Positions 62,589 through 64,000 of a stretch of 64,000 nt of DNA are shown here, in pieces (the first letter of the stretch is position 1; each line of letters opens with the position of its first letter). Position numbers and translations under genes: made by a program. Origin of the DNA: Planctomycetota bacterium (lineage in GTDB: Bacteria; Planctomycetota; UBA8742; UBA2392); NCBI GenBank assembly GCA_020845475.1, contig JADLFN010000077.1, positions 26,068 to 90,067 of the forward strand. The letters are read 5' to 3'. The notes under the pieces were generated by a model. It worked only from the letters and a program-made list of their open reading frames with translations, was not told the DNA's origin and ran no database searches.

Positions 62589-63593
62589 ATGCAAAAAACG
62601 CCGATGAACACGGCGAGAATCCTCATGCCCAAGAAAATACAACTTTGCGGCGATCCCTCGGTGCCTCGAGGCTTACACCGCCTCGTGAAGCGCCACCTCA
62701 AGTGGATGCGCATGGTGAATTTCTCGCCGCGCACGATCCGGGCACGCTTCAGCCAGCTCAACGCATTCCTCAATTGGTGCACCGATCACCACTTCGTGAA
62801 GCCGGGACAGGTCACCAAGCGCTTTCTGGAAATGTACCAGCGCCATGTTTCCACCGTCCGCAGCGAGGCTACGGGCAATCGTCTGTGCAGCGGTGCGCAA
62901 CTTGGCCGGCTTGTCGCCGTGCGCGTATTCTTCAAGTGGATGGCGCGCAAGCGGGTGATCCGCTACAGCCCTGCGGCGGACATGGACTTGCCGCGCATGG
63001 AGAAGCGCCTGCCCAAGATCGTGCTCAGCCATAACCAAGTCGAGCGCGTGCTGGCCTTGCCCGATGTCAGCACACCCTTGGGCCTGCGTGACCGCGCCAT
63101 GCTTGAAGCATTCTACTCCACGGGACTGCGCCGCTCCGAACTGATCGCCATCAAGCTCGATGAACTCTACCCCGAGCGCGGCTTGCTGATCGTCAATCAG
63201 GGCAAGGGCAAGAAGGATCGCGTCGTGCCCATTGGTCGCCGCGCGTTGGGATGGATCAATCGTTACCTCGACGAAGGCAGGCCCGTGCTTGCCGGCCGCA
63301 AGAGGCGCGAACAGGTGTTTCTGGCGCGCAACGGCGAGCCGCTGACGCCCACCGGCGTGAGCATCCTGGTGCGCGAATACCTGGACCAAGCCGGCATCCA
63401 CGTGCGTGGTGCCTGCCACATGTTCCGCCACAGCATGGCCACTGCCATGCTTGAGAACGGCGCCGATATACGGTACATCCAGGAAATGCTCGGCCACGCC
63501 GACCTGAAGACCACCCAGATCTACACCCACGTCAACCCGCACAAGCTCAAAGAAATCCACGCCCTGACCCACCCCGCCGACGCAGCTGCCTGA
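62589..63593 (+). CDS. Tyrosine recombinase, XerC/D-like
   Basis: The product of about 334 residues has an N-terminal SAM-like core-binding domain (HLKWMRMVNFSPRTIRARFSQLNAFLNW). The catalytic domain has STGLRRSELIAIKLDEL (Arg), NQGKGKKDRVVPIG (Lys), HMFRHSMATAMLENGADIRYIQEMLGHADLKTTQIYTHV (H-x-x-R, H and Tyr nucleophile): all catalytic residues present. No integron-integrase-specific insert is seen. It probably mobilises a nearby cassette or island or resolves dimers. The start is uncertain: GTG 62580 lies in the flanking palindrome, while ATGs at 62589, 62604 and 62625 are all plausible. Confidence 0.88.
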   Translation: MQKTPMNTARILMPKKIQLCGDPSVPRGLHRLVKRHLKWMRMVNFSPRTIRARFSQLNAFLNWCTDHHFVKPGQVTKRFLEMYQRHVSTVRSEATGNRLCSGAQLGRLVAVRVFFKWMARKRVIRYSPAADMDLPRMEKRLPKIVLSHNQVERVLALPDVSTPLGLRDRAMLEAFYSTGLRRSELIAIKLDELYPERGLLIVNQGKGKKDRVVPIGRRALGWINRYLDEGRPVLAGRKRREQVFLARNGEPLTPTGVSILVREYLDQAGIHVRGACHMFRHSMATAMLENGADIRYIQEMLGHADLKTTQIYTHVNPHKLKEIHALTHPADAAA

Positions 63594-63784
63594 ACCCCCG
63601 AAAACGGGTCGATTTGAGCCCCCTTGGCTGGAAACGGAGGGGGCGTTGGACAAAGTGGCCGTTCTGGGCGTCCAAGCGCGCCCAAAGGCGATTGCACAGA
63701 TCGCACTGGGGGTTGGCTGCGGAGGCGCTCAAGAAAAGGGTTCTTTGGCGTGCAGCGCCTGTCGCGTCGGGCTACAATCTCCCC

Positions 63785-64000
63785 ATGCTTGCGACGCTTC
63801 AAAGACTCAAGTTGCAAGTTTCTTGCGAAAGCCGAACAACATCGGCTCTCGCGGCCCACGTTTTCGACGCCACCTGGAATACGAAAATCGCCCCCCAGCC
63901 GCGCCACTTCGGGCTTTCCCTGACTTCGGGACCCGGCACCCGTTGGCTGCGCATTTCAGTTCAAGGCAACAAACTGGGCCTATATCACTGCTGGAACCGC
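63785..64000 (+). CDS. Hypothetical protein, partial (runs off the right edge)
   Basis: From ATG 63785 an uninterrupted frame of 72 codons reaches the end of the window: MLATLQRLKLQVSCESRTTS, later HFGLSLTSGPGTRWLRISVQ and KLGLYHCWNR. The 3' part is missing. No family is recognised. The upstream region 63594-63784 has a GC-rich hairpin, GCCCCCT/AGGGGGC (63618-63624 / 63638-63644), likely terminating the recombinase gene. Confidence 0.45.
   Translation, partial: MLATLQRLKLQVSCESRTTSALAAHVFDATWNTKIAPQPRHFGLSLTSGPGTRWLRISVQGNKLGLYHCWNR

Overview
The window looks like chromosomal DNA of a GC-rich, planctomycete-type bacterium. The evidence is a DUF1549/DUF1553 secreted cytochrome-like protein, two giant Ser/Thr kinases (one fused to a sulfatase-modifying-factor domain), an ECF sigma factor fused through a membrane helix to MORN-type repeats, and a thioredoxin/heme/PDZ protein whose gene carries two in-frame TGA codons. 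The taxonomy is inferred from gene content only.

Region 1 (1-18.0 kb) is ordinary chromosome: an edge-truncated amidinotransferase, a sugar-phosphate isomerase-like protein, a UDP-glucuronate-epimerase-like protein with a secreted metallopeptidase-like protein, a GxxExxY protein, a GT9-GT2 fusion with an isoprenylcysteine-methyltransferase-like protein and a HAD phosphatase, a DUF58/BatA-type pair, a UbiB kinase, the candidate double-selenocysteine protein, DUF1549/DUF1553, tRNA-Leu(UAA), and a PrpE/Pnkp-like phosphatase.

Region 2 (18.0-29.9 kb) is a variant of the conserved but poorly understood amidoligase cluster: circularly permuted ATP-grasp, alpha-E protein, transglutaminases and DUF2126. 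Here it is two divergent operons. One is ATP-grasp, alpha-E, a class-II glutamine-amidotransferase/transglutaminase fusion whose N-terminal Cys is Ser, and a tandem glutaminase whose second half has lost its catalytic Ser/Lys. The other is transglutaminase-DUF2126 plus a second stand-alone DUF2126 protein. A peptide/isopeptide synthesis or amidation pathway using glutamine is the natural inference.

Region 3 (30.0-45 kb) is a mobile/defence island. It begins at a tRNA-Val 3' half. A tyrosine integrase gene lies between this fragment and a second tRNA 3' half (Thr-like), both broken at the anticodon loop. Next come an insertion-type element with two DDE transposases and a classic A-AAA-AAG frameshift site, a lipoprotein, an XRE regulator, a SIR2-HerA defence pair with a possible small third gene, and a nuclease-NACHT (bacterial NLR-like) protein.

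Region 4 (45-64 kb) is a signalling and surface-protein region. It holds two large kinases, a class III nucleotide cyclase, a sigma-like protein, a receiver-only response regulator, a membrane-tethered sigma factor and two secreted beta-propeller proteins that share an unusual C-terminal tail (acidic-Gly-Cys, then hydrophobic, then basic). It ends with another tyrosine recombinase and the start of an edge-truncated gene. No rRNA, CRISPR array or replication origin was seen.
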